A DNA stretch of 64,000 nt from Paenibacillus pasadenensis. Lineage in GTDB: Bacteria; Bacillota; Bacilli; Paenibacillales; Paenibacillaceae. This document shows, piece by piece, positions 7,938-18,291 of this stretch. Made by a program: the position numbers and the translations under genes. Location: positions 682,001-746,000 of the forward strand of contig NZ_JAMBOT010000002.1 of assembly GCF_023715725.1 (NCBI RefSeq). Direction: 5' to 3'. Positions within the stretch are counted from its first letter, which is position 1, and each line of letters opens with the position of its first letter. The notes beneath the pieces were generated by a model that worked only from the letters and a program-made list of their open reading frames with translations, searched no databases and was not told the DNA's origin.

Positions 7938-9107
7938 ATGAGTTTGCGTTATTTAACGGCAGGTGAGACACATGGTCCCCAGCTGACCGCGATTATAGAA
8001 GGGCTGCCGAGCAATCTCCAGCTTGATTTTGAAGAGTTGAATTTCCAGCTGCACCGCCGTCAAAAGGGATACGGGCGCGGACGTCGCATGCAAATTGAGA
8101 AGGACACCGCCCAAATCGTAGGCGGCGTGCGCCACGGACGCACGACAGGAGCGCCTGTAGCGCTCGTCGTAGCCAATAACGACTGGAAACATTGGACTAC
8201 CGTGATGAACATTGAGCCGATTGAAGGCGGAGACGAGGCAAAACGCCGAGTGCACCGTCCGCGTCCCGGCCATGCCGATTTGAACGGCGGTTTGAAATAC
8301 AACCTCAAGGACCTGCGTAACGTTCTGGAACGCTCCAGCGCCCGTGAAACGGCTGCCCGTGTCGCTGTCGGCGCTGTTGCGCGCCAGCTGCTGGCTGCGT
8401 TCGGAATCAAGGTGGCCGGCCAAGTTATCCGCATCGGCGAGATCGAAGCGCCTCCCAACGCACTCCAAGCGGATGAGCTGGCCCGGCTGACGGAGGAATC
8501 CTCGGTGCGTGTCGTGGACAAAGAAACCGAGACGAAGATGGAGGAATATATCGACCGTATCAAAACGGACGGCGATTCCATCGGAGGCATCGTGGAATGT
8601 ATCATTGAAGGCGTGCCGGTCGGCCTTGGCTCCCATGTCCAGTGGGACCGCAAGCTGGATTCGCGTATCGCTGGCGCCGTAGTCAGCATCAATGCGTTTA
8701 AAGGCTGTGAGATTGGCATCGGCTTTGAAGCGGGCATTTTGAGAGGTTCGCAGGTGCATGATCCGATTCTTTACTCCGAGGAACAAGGATATCACCGCTC
8801 AACCAACAACGCCGGAGGATTCGAGGGCGGCATGACGACCGGTGAAACGATCGTTGTGCGCGGCGTTATGAAGCCGATCCCTACGCTGTACAAACCTTTG
8901 GCAAGCGTGGATATCGATACAAAAGAAGCTTTTACGGCACAGGTCGAACGCTCCGACAGCTGCGCGGTTCCGGCTGCCAGCGTTGTTATGGAGCATGTTG
9001 TCGCTTGGGAAGTTGCGCGCGCTTTTCTGGAGAAGTTTGGCGGAGACTCCATGGAGGAGATCCGCGCCAATTACGACGCTTATATGCAGCAGGTAAGGAG
9101 TTATTAA
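7938..9107 (+). CDS. aroC: Chorismate synthase
   Basis: Converts 5-enolpyruvylshikimate 3-phosphate to chorismate using reduced FMN. The 389-residue protein starts [15 protein letters not shown] and carries the family signatures GRGRRM (about residue 45), [18 protein letters not shown] (written in parts: [10 protein letters not shown] then [20 protein letters not shown]) near 110-140, and [14 protein letters not shown] near 290. GGGGAGAGGG lies just upstream of the ATG. B. subtilis calls the equivalent gene aroF. It feeds chorismate to TrpE, AroH and MqnA, all encoded nearby. Confidence 0.97.
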   Translation: MSLRYLTAGETHGPQLTAIIEGLPSNLQLDFEELNFQLHRRQKGYGRGRRMQIEKDTAQIVGGVRHGRTTGAPVALVVANNDWKHWTTVMNIEPIEGGDEAKRRVHRPRPGHADLNGGLKYNLKDLRNVLERSSARETAARVAVGAVARQLLAAFGIKVAGQVIRIGEIEAPPNALQADELARLTEESSVRVVDKETETKMEEYIDRIKTDGDSIGGIVECIIEGVPVGLGSHVQWDRKLDSRIAGAVVSINAFKGCEIGIGFEAGILRGSQVHDPILYSEEQGYHRSTNNAGGFEGGMTTGETIVVRGVMKPIPTLYKPLASVDIDTKEAFTAQVERSDSCAVPAASVVMEHVVAWEVARAFLEKFGGDSMEEIRANYDAYMQQVRSY

Positions 9108-9108
9108 T

Positions 9109-10212
9109 ATGCGCGAGCTTACAGTTAATTTGGAAGAACGATCTTATCCGATTTACATCGGCGAGGGACTGCTGGACCAGGCGGGCGAGCTGCTGCTGAA
9201 GCATGGCTTGAGCCGGAAATCCCCGCTGCTGATCGTTACCGACGATCGGGTGGGGCCGCTGTATCTGGACCGGCTGATCGCAAATTTGGCGGAAAGCGGC
9301 TTCCCAGTCGTATCGTTTGTCGTCCCTGCTGGCGAGCAATCCAAGTCGCTTGAAATGTTTGAGGCGATCATAACCAAAGCGCTTGATGCGGGGCTGGACC
9401 GCAAGTCGGCCGTTATAGCGCTTGGCGGAGGCGTCGTTGGCGATTTGGCGGGGTATGCGGCTGCGGCTTACATGCGCGGCGTCCGTTTTGTGCAGGTGCC
9501 AACGACGATATTGGCGCATGACAGCAGCGTTGGGGGCAAAGTGGCCGTGAACCATCCTAAGGCCAAAAACATTATCGGCGCTTTCCATCAGCCGGAGCTT
9601 GTGCTTTATGATCTGGATACGCTGAAGACGCTGCCGCCGCGCGAGGTGCGTTCCGGCCTAGCCGAAGTTGTTAAGCATGGCCTCATTTGGGATGACATGT
9701 TTGTTGACTGGTGTATCGACAACGCCACTAGGTTACTGGAATTGGAGCCGGATGCTCTCGGTTACGCGCTTTACAAGGGCTGCTCCGTGAAAGCGGCTGT
9801 TGTGTCCGAAGATGAGACGGAGCAGGGGCTGCGCGCTATTCTCAATCTCGGCCATACAATCGGGCATGCGCTGGAGGCGGTGGCCGGGTACAATGAGCTT
9901 CAGCACGGCGAAGCGATAGCGATCGGCATGATCGGATCGGCAATGCTCGGCGTACAGCTCGGAGCTTCGCCAGACGTATACGAACGGACTCGCAGGTCGC
10001 TCGGAATTGTCGGATTGCCGATTCGTTTGCCGCAGCATTTTGATACGGAGCGTATTATGGAAGCCATGATGCATGACAAAAAATTCGGCGAAGGCAAAAT
10101 GGTTTTTGTTGTGCCGACTGCAATTGGAAAAGTAGAGATTCGAAACGATATTCAGAGCGAATGGATTCGGGACATCGTGGAGAGGCTGAAGCGGGAGGAA
10201 AGCTGGACATGA
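9109..10212 (+). CDS. aroB: 3-Dehydroquinate synthase
   Basis: NAD- and metal-dependent cyclase that makes 3-dehydroquinate from DAHP, the second shikimate step. The 367-residue protein shows VPAGEQSKS (about 71-79), the NAD-binding GGGVVGDLAGYAAA near 105, PTTILAHDSSVGGKVAVNHP near 128-147, and metal-ligand segments AEVVKHGLIWD, NLGHTIGHALE and HGEAIAIGM. Only one base separates it from aroC, and its stop overlaps the aroH start, so the three genes are one operon. Confidence 0.97.
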   Translation: MRELTVNLEERSYPIYIGEGLLDQAGELLLKHGLSRKSPLLIVTDDRVGPLYLDRLIANLAESGFPVVSFVVPAGEQSKSLEMFEAIITKALDAGLDRKSAVIALGGGVVGDLAGYAAAAYMRGVRFVQVPTTILAHDSSVGGKVAVNHPKAKNIIGAFHQPELVLYDLDTLKTLPPREVRSGLAEVVKHGLIWDDMFVDWCIDNATRLLELEPDALGYALYKGCSVKAAVVSEDETEQGLRAILNLGHTIGHALEAVAGYNELQHGEAIAIGMIGSAMLGVQLGASPDVYERTRRSLGIVGLPIRLPQHFDTERIMEAMMHDKKFGEGKMVFVVPTAIGKVEIRNDIQSEWIRDIVERLKREESWT

Positions 10213-10586
10213 GCGTAAGAGGAATTCGCGGTGCGATTACGGTTGACCGCAATGAAGAGAAGGATATTTTGGATGCGACCTCGGAAATGCTGGAGGCAAT
10301 TGTTGCCGATAACCGTATTGATCCGGAGGACATTTGCAGCGTGCTTATTACGGTTACGACGGATTTGGACGCGGCTTTCCCGGCGCGCGCCATCCGTGGC
10401 TTGCAGGGCTGGGATCTTGTGCCGCTGATGTGCGCGGTCGAGGTGCCGGTCAAAGGCAGTCTGGAGCGCTGCATCAGGCTGATGGTTACCGTGAACACGG
10501 AGCTGTCTCAAAAGGAAATCAAGCATGTGTACCTGCGCGGCGCAAGCGTACTGAGACCCGATCTAAGCGTCAGTAAAAACGCTTGA
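10209..10586 (+). CDS. aroH: Chorismate mutase, AroH type
   Basis: Monofunctional trimeric chorismate mutase that converts chorismate to prephenate for tyrosine and phenylalanine synthesis. The 125-residue protein matches the AroH fold, starting MSVRGIRGAITVDRNEE with the active-site arginine near residue 7, and ending with VYLRGASVLRPDL. The ATG at 10209 overlaps the aroB stop as ATGA and has GGAGG 11 bases upstream. An in-frame start at 10161 inside aroB is not supported. The stop codon overlaps the -35 of the trp promoter. Confidence 0.95.
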   Translation: MSVRGIRGAITVDRNEEKDILDATSEMLEAIVADNRIDPEDICSVLITVTTDLDAAFPARAIRGLQGWDLVPLMCAVEVPVKGSLERCIRLMVTVNTELSQKEIKHVYLRGASVLRPDLSVSKNA

Positions 10587-10612
10587 CGGGTGAAGGAACG
10601 CTCCTGTATAGT
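10583..10612 (+). promoter_or_regulatory. trp operon promoter
   Basis: TTGACG (10583-10588) and TATAGT (10607-10612) are 18 bases apart. The -35 overlaps the aroH stop codon. Transcription from about 10619 would give a 350-nt leader before trpE. Confidence 0.75.
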
Positions 10613-10732
10613 GTAGGAAATCAAGAACAGCACTCGCCTCATTAACAGAGGCTGAATGCCATTTAACCGAGATAAGCAGTGCAAGGTCCGGGTGGACTGA
10701 GCAGGCAGTCTCCGAGCATGTCCGGGCGGCAA

Positions 10733-10823
10733 GAGGGCCTGGAGTGACGGGGAGCCTGCGAGATGAGCAGAGATGAGCTTAGTTGAGCGACAGGTTCTTT
10801 ACGGGAGCTTCAAACGGCGGGAG
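10733..10823 (+). promoter_or_regulatory. TRAP-binding triplet array and antiterminator strand in trp leader
   Basis: GAG/TAG triplets start at 10760, 10765, 10770, 10775, 10780 and 10785 with exact 5-base periodicity (2-base spacers). Further GAG triplets lie at 10733, 10742, 10752, 10805 and 10821, making 11 in total. CGGGAGCT at 10802-10809 is complementary to AGCTCCCG at 10904-10911, the left arm of the downstream terminator, so it can act as antiterminator. The last two triplets lie in or next to that strand. Inference: TRAP with bound tryptophan covers this segment, frees the terminator and stops transcription before trpE. Confidence 0.85.
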
Positions 10824-10903
10824 TGTCTTTTCCAGATGCTTATTCCAGCCTTGTTTTGAGCTATCCGTCGGTACTTGGTCTCCATCTATATCATGTCATC
10901 ATC

Positions 10904-10929
10904 AGCTCCCGCCCTGCGGGAGCTTTTTT
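10904..10929 (+). terminator. trp operon attenuator terminator
   Basis: AGCTCCCGC (10904-10912) pairs perfectly with GCGGGAGCT (10916-10924) over a 3-base loop, followed by six T residues. It lies 40 bases upstream of trpE, between the triplet array and the structural genes, which is the attenuator position. Confidence 0.9.
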
Positions 10930-10970
10930 GTTTGTCCCGGGATGACCGAATTCCCTTGAGTTAGGAGACG

Positions 10971-12557
10971 ATGATGATGAATCAAGAGCTGGAGACAATA
11001 ATCCGCTTGGCTGGACATTACAATCTCATTCCGGTTGCACGCTACTTGTTGGCCGATACGGAAACGCCAATTCGTTTGTTTCAGCATTTTGCAAATGAAA
11101 AACGGGCTTTCCTGCTGGAAAGCGTAGAGGGCGGCGCCAAATGGGCGCGCCATTCCTTTATCGGCATGGATCCGTTTATGATGCTGCATGGCAAAAACGG
11201 CGTTATGGTGCTGGAAAAACGCAGCGAGCGGCTGGAGCTGGACGGCGAAAATCCGCTTGAGCTGCTCAAAGCTCATCTGCGGGCTTACCGCAGCCCTGAG
11301 CTTCCGGGAATACCGTCGTTCAGCGGCGGAGCAGTTGGCTTTTTCGGTTATGATCTTCTGCAATATTACGAAAATCTGCCGAAGCACCGTCATGACGATT
11401 TGATGATGAACGATTTGCAGTTCATGTTTTGCGACTCCATGATCGTGTTTGATCACTTCAAGCAGCAGATCGGCGTCATCGGAAACGTTCATGTCCCGGA
11501 GGCGGCTACCGATAGCGATATTAAACTGGCTTATGAGGCTACGCTGGCTAAAATCGAAAGCACGATGGAAAAGCTGCGCCAGCCGGTGCCGCTGCTCTCG
11601 ACCGTTGGCGGCCCGCTGCCGGATGATCCAGAGCTTGGCGATATTCGCTCCAATGTGACCAAAGAGCAGTTTCTCGCCAATGTGGACTCGGCAAAGGAGT
11701 ATATCCGCGCCGGGGATATTTTTCAAGTCGTACTTTCCCAGCGCTTCCATATCGAGACGGACGTTGACCCGCTGCAGGTGTACCGGATCTTACGGACGCT
11801 GAATCCATCCCCGTACATGTATTATCTGAAAATGGACGACGAGGTCATCGTCGGCACTTCGCCGGAAGCGCTCGTTAAGGTGTCGGACGGCAAGGTGGAG
11901 ACGCGCCCGATCGCGGGCACGAGGCCGCGCGGACGGAGCGAGGAAGAGGATCGCGCACTGGAGCTGGATTTGCTCGCCGACGAAAAAGAGCGCGCCGAAC
12001 ACCTGATGCTTGTCGACCTCGGCCGCAACGATATCGGTCGGGTGGCGGAGTACGGCAGTGTGCGCTGTGATTCCTTCATGCAGATTGAGCGCTACTCGCA
12101 TGTCATGCATATTGTTTCCAACGTAACCGGCAAGATGAGGGAAGATAAAGATTTTTTTGATGCCTTTATCAGCTGTTTGCCTGCCGGTACGGTATCCGGC
12201 GCGCCGAAGCTGCGGGCGATGGAAATTATCGCAGAGCTTGAAAATGAAGCGAGAGGCGCTTATGCCGGAGCAATCGGGTATTTAGGCTTCAACGGCCGGA
12301 GCATGGATACATGCATTACGATTCGCACGATCATTTTCAAAAACGGCAAAGCTTTCGTACAGGCAGGGGCGGGCATCGTCTGGGATTCCGTGCCGGAGAA
12401 GGAATACGAAGAAACGGTGAACAAAGCGAAAGGGATGCTGAAGGCGATTCGTACGGCGGAAGCTGCGTTTTCGACGCGCAGCCGTGAAACGGATTCATCC
12501 CGTTCGCAGATCAACAGCGATTATTTTGTCCCGGCAGGGGAGGGGGAGCGGTCATGA
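10971..12557 (+). CDS. trpE: Anthranilate synthase component I
   Basis: Converts chorismate to anthranilate together with a glutamine amidotransferase subunit. The 528-residue protein has an N-terminal regulatory domain with LLESVEGG near residue 45 and a C-terminal chorismate-binding domain with PIAGTRPRGRSEEED, DLGRNDIGRVAEYGSV and PAGTVSGAPKLRAMEII. Three consecutive ATG codons (10971, 10974, 10977) compete; GGAG at 10964-10967 best fits the second or third. The 3' end overlaps trpD. No trpG follows, so the amidotransferase subunit is presumably shared with folate synthesis (pabA) as in B. subtilis. Confidence 0.97.
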   Translation: MMMNQELETIIRLAGHYNLIPVARYLLADTETPIRLFQHFANEKRAFLLESVEGGAKWARHSFIGMDPFMMLHGKNGVMVLEKRSERLELDGENPLELLKAHLRAYRSPELPGIPSFSGGAVGFFGYDLLQYYENLPKHRHDDLMMNDLQFMFCDSMIVFDHFKQQIGVIGNVHVPEAATDSDIKLAYEATLAKIESTMEKLRQPVPLLSTVGGPLPDDPELGDIRSNVTKEQFLANVDSAKEYIRAGDIFQVVLSQRFHIETDVDPLQVYRILRTLNPSPYMYYLKMDDEVIVGTSPEALVKVSDGKVETRPIAGTRPRGRSEEEDRALELDLLADEKERAEHLMLVDLGRNDIGRVAEYGSVRCDSFMQIERYSHVMHIVSNVTGKMREDKDFFDAFISCLPAGTVSGAPKLRAMEIIAELENEARGAYAGAIGYLGFNGRSMDTCITIRTIIFKNGKAFVQAGAGIVWDSVPEKEYEETVNKAKGMLKAIRTAEAAFSTRSRETDSSRSQINSDYFVPAGEGERS

Positions 12558-13609
12558 TGGAAGCGGTTCAAGGAATGACTTTGCAAGGTGCGCTGGCCAA
12601 GCTCATCGGGGGAGAAAGTCTGACCCGCAGCGAAGCGGGTGAAGTCATGCGCCAAATCATGGACGGTCAAGCAACGGCGGTGCAGATTGCGGGCGTTGTG
12701 ACCGCTCTCCGGATGAAAGGCGAAACGACGGAGGAGATCAGCGGTTTCGCAGAGGTGATGCGCAGCTTCTCCCGGCGTGTCGAAACGGTGCAGGAAGGAC
12801 TGCTGGATACATGCGGAACCGGCGGTTCCGGCATTCATAAGTTCAATATTTCCACGGCTTCCTCTATAATAGCTGCAGCGGCAGGCGTGCGCGTAGCCAA
12901 ACACGGAAACCGGGCGATGAGCGGCAAGGCGGGCAGCGCGGATGTGCTGGAGGCGCTCGGCGTCAACATCAATCTCGATGAAAAACAGGCGGCGCAATGC
13001 CTGAGCGACATCGGCATCTGTTTTATGTTCGCCCAGCTGTATCATCCGTCGCTGCGCCATGCAGCGGTTCCCCGCCGCGAGCTTGGCATCCGCACGATTT
13101 TTAATTTGCTTGGACCGCTCACGAATCCGGCAGGGGCGGACCGCCAGCTGCTCGGCCTGTACGACCGTTCGCGCACGGCCACGGTTGCGCAGGTGCTGGG
13201 CAGCCTGGGGCTGAAACGGGCGCTTGTCGTCTCCAGCCATGACGGGCTGGACGAAATCAGCGTCAGCGCCGCTACGACCGTATCTGAGCTAGGAGAAGAC
13301 GGAGCGGTGCGCACCTACGATTTGACGCCGGAGGAAGCGGGGCTGAGCCGTTCGCCGTTATCGGCGATTCAAGGCGGCTCGCCGCAGGAAAACGCGGCCA
13401 TTATCCGCCGTATTTTCAGCGGTGAAGAGCAGGGAGCATACCGCGATATCGTGCTGCTGAACGCAGGAGCATGCATCTATACTGGCGGCGCAGCGCCAAC
13501 GCTGACCGAAGGCGTGCACAAAGCGCGCGAGGTTGTTGACGGAGGCTTGGCGGAGGCTAAGCTTGCGGGGCTGATTCAGAAGACGGGAGAGCTGGGATAT
13601 GTTTCTTGA
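12554..13609 (+). CDS. trpD: Anthranilate phosphoribosyltransferase
   Basis: Adds phosphoribose from PRPP to anthranilate. The 351-residue protein has the PRPP-binding CGTGGSG near residue 82, FNISTASSIIAAAAGVRVAKHGNRAMSG as two adjacent conserved blocks (FNISTASSI, AKHGNRAMSG), and FNLLGPLTNPAG near 180. The start overlaps the trpE stop by four bases and the gene overlaps trpC by 11 bases, which points to coupled translation. Confidence 0.97.
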   Translation: MMEAVQGMTLQGALAKLIGGESLTRSEAGEVMRQIMDGQATAVQIAGVVTALRMKGETTEEISGFAEVMRSFSRRVETVQEGLLDTCGTGGSGIHKFNISTASSIIAAAAGVRVAKHGNRAMSGKAGSADVLEALGVNINLDEKQAAQCLSDIGICFMFAQLYHPSLRHAAVPRRELGIRTIFNLLGPLTNPAGADRQLLGLYDRSRTATVAQVLGSLGLKRALVVSSHDGLDEISVSAATTVSELGEDGAVRTYDLTPEEAGLSRSPLSAIQGGSPQENAAIIRRIFSGEEQGAYRDIVLLNAGACIYTGGAAPTLTEGVHKAREVVDGGLAEAKLAGLIQKTGELGYVS

Positions 13610-14396
13610 TCGGATTGTCCATACGAAAAAAACGGAAGTGGAGCAGCTTGGCGAAACATTCAAGCTTACTGCTTATGAAAGAGAGATTTCGGGTATGGAG
13701 CCGTGCCGCGGCTTCATCCGTTCGGTCACGACGGGACGTCGGCGCGACACCGGCCTCATTGCCGAGGTCAAAAAAGCTTCGCCTTCTAAAGGGTTGATCC
13801 GCGAGGATTTTCATCCTGTCGAGCTGGCGGCAACCTATGAGCAGGCTGGAGCGGATTGTATTTCCGTCCTGACGGACCGCCAATACTTCCAAGGCGCGCT
13901 GGAGTATTTGACCGCTATTCACGAGGCGGTTTCGCTGCCGCTTTTGCGCAAGGATTTTATTATTGATTACCGGCAGGTTTATGAAGCGCGCATCATAGGC
14001 GCGGATGCCGTGCTGCTTATTGCCGCGATCCTTAACCGCTCCCAGCTGAAGGAGCTGCACGAAATCGCCGAGTCGATCGGCATGGATGTGCTTGTTGAGG
14101 TGCATGACGAGCGCGAGATGGATCTGGTGCTGGACACCGGCATCGCGCGGCTTGTTGGCATTAACAACCGTAATTTGCACACATTTGAAACAAGCCTGGA
14201 GACGACGCATCGGCTCATGGGCATGGTGCCGACCGGCGTGAACGTCATTAGCGAAAGCTCGATTTCGCGTCCGGAGGATATCGAATATATCCGCCAAGCT
14301 GGAGCCTGCGGCGTGCTCGTCGGGGAGCATTTTATGCGTCAGGCCGATCCAGGCGAAGCGGTTGAAAAGCTGCTTGGCCCGGTAACGAAGCGATGA
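13599..14396 (+). CDS. trpC: Indole-3-glycerol phosphate synthase
   Basis: Closes the pyrrole ring of indole by decarboxylative cyclisation. The 265-residue TIM-barrel shows LIAEVKKASPSKGLI near residue 52, the DPVELAATYEQAGADCISVLTD region (here FHPVELAATYEQ), LLRKDFIIDYRQVYEARIIGAD (seen as PLLRKDFIIDYRQ and ARIIGADAVLLI) and GINNRNLHTFE. The start lies inside trpD. Standard length. Confidence 0.97.
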   Translation: MFLDRIVHTKKTEVEQLGETFKLTAYEREISGMEPCRGFIRSVTTGRRRDTGLIAEVKKASPSKGLIREDFHPVELAATYEQAGADCISVLTDRQYFQGALEYLTAIHEAVSLPLLRKDFIIDYRQVYEARIIGADAVLLIAAILNRSQLKELHEIAESIGMDVLVEVHDEREMDLVLDTGIARLVGINNRNLHTFETSLETTHRLMGMVPTGVNVISESSISRPEDIEYIRQAGACGVLVGEHFMRQADPGEAVEKLLGPVTKR

Positions 14397-15090
14397 TTGG
14401 CGACATACAGGGAAGCCGGGAAACGCAGCCGCTGCTTAAAATTTGCGGAATTCGCGACCTGGCTGCGGCCAGGCTGCTCGGCGAGCTGCCGGTAGACTAT
14501 GCCGGGTTTATTTTTGCCCGGAGCCGCCGGCAGATTGCAGCTGCTGAAGCGCAGAATTACATCGCTGCGATGAGGGAAGCGGCAGCCATCTCCGGCGTGA
14601 GCGCGCCGCTGGCCGTCGGCGTGTTTGTGAATGCGTCTGTAGAGGAGCTGGAGCGCATCGCTGCCGAGGCGGGGCTGGACGTACTGCAGCTGCATGGGGC
14701 GGAAAGCCCGCAAGCATGCGCGGAAGCGGCAGTCCGGACGGGACTGCCGATCTGGAAGGCGCTTCATGCCGGAGCCGTTGAAACGGAAGGAATGCCGCCG
14801 GGAGAACAGGTACGCATTTACGCGGAAGCGGGAGTCCAAGCGCTGCTGCTGGACACGGCAGGAGGCGGAACGGGACAAACCTTTGACTGGGAGCTCATCC
14901 CGGCATACCTGCAGGCGGCCCGCACCGCCGGCTTGCCGCTTTTTGCGGCCGGCGGGCTGCATCCCGGCAATGTTAGCGAGCTCATTGAAGGGTACCGCCC
15001 GGACGGAATCGATGTATCAAGCGGAGTCGAACAGGACGGACATAAATCACCGGAGCTGATCCGGGCATTTACAGAAAGGGTGAAACAGCT

Positions 15091-15094
<4 letters not shown>
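14393..15094 (+). CDS. trpF: Phosphoribosylanthranilate isomerase
   Basis: Amadori isomerase acting between TrpD and TrpC. The 233-residue TIM-barrel shows LLKICGIRD near the N-terminus with the catalytic cysteine, [48 protein letters not shown] and a C-terminal [19 protein letters not shown] with the phosphate-binding site. ATGA overlap with trpC and a four-base overlap with trpB. Confidence 0.96.
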
Positions 15095-16282
<1,188 letters not shown>

Positions 16283-16296
<14 letters not shown>

Positions 16297-17089
16297 TGAG
16301 GTATTTCAAAAGCTGAAATCGGAAGGGCGCACAGCGCTCATTCCTTTCATTACAACCGGCGATCCCGATCTGAAAACGACGATTGACATTGTGATCGAGC
16401 TGGAGCGCAGCGGCGCGGATATGATTGAGCTCGGCGTGCCATATTCCGATCCGCTGGCGGACGGGCCGGTCATTCAGAAAGCGTCGGAACGCGCGCTGCG
16501 CGGTCCGGTAACGCTGGAGGCATGTGTTGAGGTAGCGGCCAAGTCAAGGGCGGCGGGCGTGAAAATGCCATTTATTCTGTTCAGTTATTTTAATCCGGTG
16601 CTGCAATATGGGCTGGAACGGTTTTTCACACTCATTCATGAAAAAGGCATCAGCGGCCTTATTATCCCTGACCTGCCGATTGAAGAGGATGCCGAAGTGC
16701 GGGAAATGGCGGCGGAGGCCGGCATTCACCTCATTCCGCTCGTTGCGCCGACGTCCAAAACACGCGTTCAGCGGATTGCCGCATCCGCTCAAGGCTTTGT
16801 CTATTGCGTAAGCTCGCTTGGCGTGACCGGCATGCGGAGCGAGTTTCACAGCGGAATTGAGGAATTCCTGCAATCGGTTCGTGAAGCGACAAAGCTTCCG
16901 ATTGCAGTAGGTTTTGGCGTTAGCAGCCGGGACCAGGTTGAGCGTCTCAGCCGTCATGCTGACGGTGTCATCGTCGGCAGCGCCATCGTCCGGCAGGTAG
17001 AGGAAGCGCTGCCTCTGTTGTCTGAAGAGGCGACCTACCGGGAGGGCATTGCCCAGATTGGACGTTTTGTGTCATCACTGCGTATCTGA
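16283..17089 (+). CDS. trpA: Tryptophan synthase alpha chain
   Basis: Cleaves indole-3-glycerol phosphate to indole, which is channelled to TrpB. The 268-residue TIM-barrel shows [33 protein letters not shown] (seen in two parts: [16 protein letters not shown] and QKASERAL) with the catalytic Glu and Asp, SSLGVTGMR and [10 protein letters not shown]. Last gene of the trp block; about 100 bases without an ORF follow before hisC. Confidence 0.97.
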
Positions 17090-17112
17090 CACGGTGCACC
17101 GCTTTAAAGTGC

Positions 17113-17141
17113 TTCCAACTTCCCGCGAACTGTGAGACAAT
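17113..17141 (+). promoter_or_regulatory. Weak candidate promoter before hisC
   Basis: TTCCAA (17113-17118) and GACAAT (17136-17141) are 17 bases apart in the trpA-hisC gap. The match is poor; hisC may simply be read from the trp operon. Confidence 0.3.
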
Positions 17142-17189
17142 AGAGGACATGATGCGGAATGAGGAATTTACTTTTTTATGAGGTGAACC

Positions 17190-18287
17190 ATGAAGACGAA
17201 ACGACATATCGTACACTTGCCTGTCTACCAGCCCGGGAAGCCGGTAGAGGATGTGAAGCGCGAGCTTGGACTGGCTGAAGTGATCAAGCTTGCCTCTAAT
17301 GAGAACCCATATGGCAGTTCTCCTGCCGCCAAACAGGCTATTATAGCGGAAATCGACAACAGCAGCATTTATCCGGACGGCGCAAGCGTGGAGCTGACCG
17401 CAGCAATGGCGCAGCATCTCGGCGTACAGCCTAATCAGCTGATCTGGGGCAACGGCGCGGATGAGATTATCCTCATGCTCGCGCGTGCTTACCTGGAGCC
17501 GGGAGACGAGACGGTTATGGCCGATCAGACCTTCTCTCAATACCGCCATAATGCAGAGGTGGAGAACGCCGTTCTCGTTGAGGTGCCGCTCGTAAATGGA
17601 CGCCAGGATCTCCCTGCCATGCTGGCTGCTGTAACAGACAAAACCAAGCTGGTGTGGGTTTGCTCGCCGAATAACCCGACGGGCACAATTGTCACGGAGA
17701 ATGAGCTTGTCGGTTTCATGGACGCGCTGCCGTCCCATGTGCTTTGCGTATTGGACGAGGCTTACTGCCACTTCGTGGACGATGTGGAATATCCGGACGG
17801 CGTTAAGCTGCTGGAGCGGTATCCTAACCTGATTCTGCTCCGCACCTTCTCCAAAATTTACGGCTTGGCTGCGCTGCGTATCGGCTACGGCATCGCTCAT
17901 CCCGATGTGATTCACTCCATTAACCTGGTCCGCGAACCGTTTAATACGGCGCGTGTATCGCAAGCAGCGGCAAAAGCGGCTCTTGCCGACCAAGCGTTCG
18001 TTGAGGGCTGCCGTGCCCATAATTTGGAGCAGCGCGACTACTTGCAGGGAGAATTCACTCGTCTCGGCTTGCCGTTTTTCCCGACGCAAGCGAACTTTGT
18101 GCTGGTTGACGTCGGTATTCCTTCCCGCGAAGCGTTTGACCGTTTGCTGCGCCGCGGTTTCATTACTCGTGCCAACTGGTCGAAATACCCGACTTACCTG
18201 CGCGTATCCATCGGCAAAGCCGAGGACAACCGCAAGTTTGTTACGGCGCTGGAGGAAGTGTTGAAAGAAGCGGCGGTGCAGCGGTAA
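17190..18287 (+). CDS. hisC: Histidinol-phosphate / aromatic aminotransferase
   Basis: PLP aminotransferase that makes histidinol phosphate and, in Bacillus, also transaminates prephenate-derived keto acids to Phe and Tyr. The 365-residue fold-type I protein has SNENPYG near residue 34, NPTGTIV near 162, the PLP lysine in LLRTFSKIYGLAALRIGY, and a C-terminal arginine segment YLRVSIG. GAGGTGA lies just upstream of the ATG. Its place between trpA and tyrA is the conserved supraoperon position and supports a dual role. Confidence 0.95.
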   Translation: MKTKRHIVHLPVYQPGKPVEDVKRELGLAEVIKLASNENPYGSSPAAKQAIIAEIDNSSIYPDGASVELTAAMAQHLGVQPNQLIWGNGADEIILMLARAYLEPGDETVMADQTFSQYRHNAEVENAVLVEVPLVNGRQDLPAMLAAVTDKTKLVWVCSPNNPTGTIVTENELVGFMDALPSHVLCVLDEAYCHFVDDVEYPDGVKLLERYPNLILLRTFSKIYGLAALRIGYGIAHPDVIHSINLVREPFNTARVSQAAAKAALADQAFVEGCRAHNLEQRDYLQGEFTRLGLPFFPTQANFVLVDVGIPSREAFDRLLRRGFITRANWSKYPTYLRVSIGKAEDNRKFVTALEEVLKEAAVQR

Positions 18288-18291
18288 GTTG

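Noticed and set aside
10619..10970. T-box riboswitch in the trp leader
   Set aside because: A GGGTGG stretch near 10690 recalls the T-box core, but the ACCGCG part and specifier loop are missing, while the triplet array fits TRAP.
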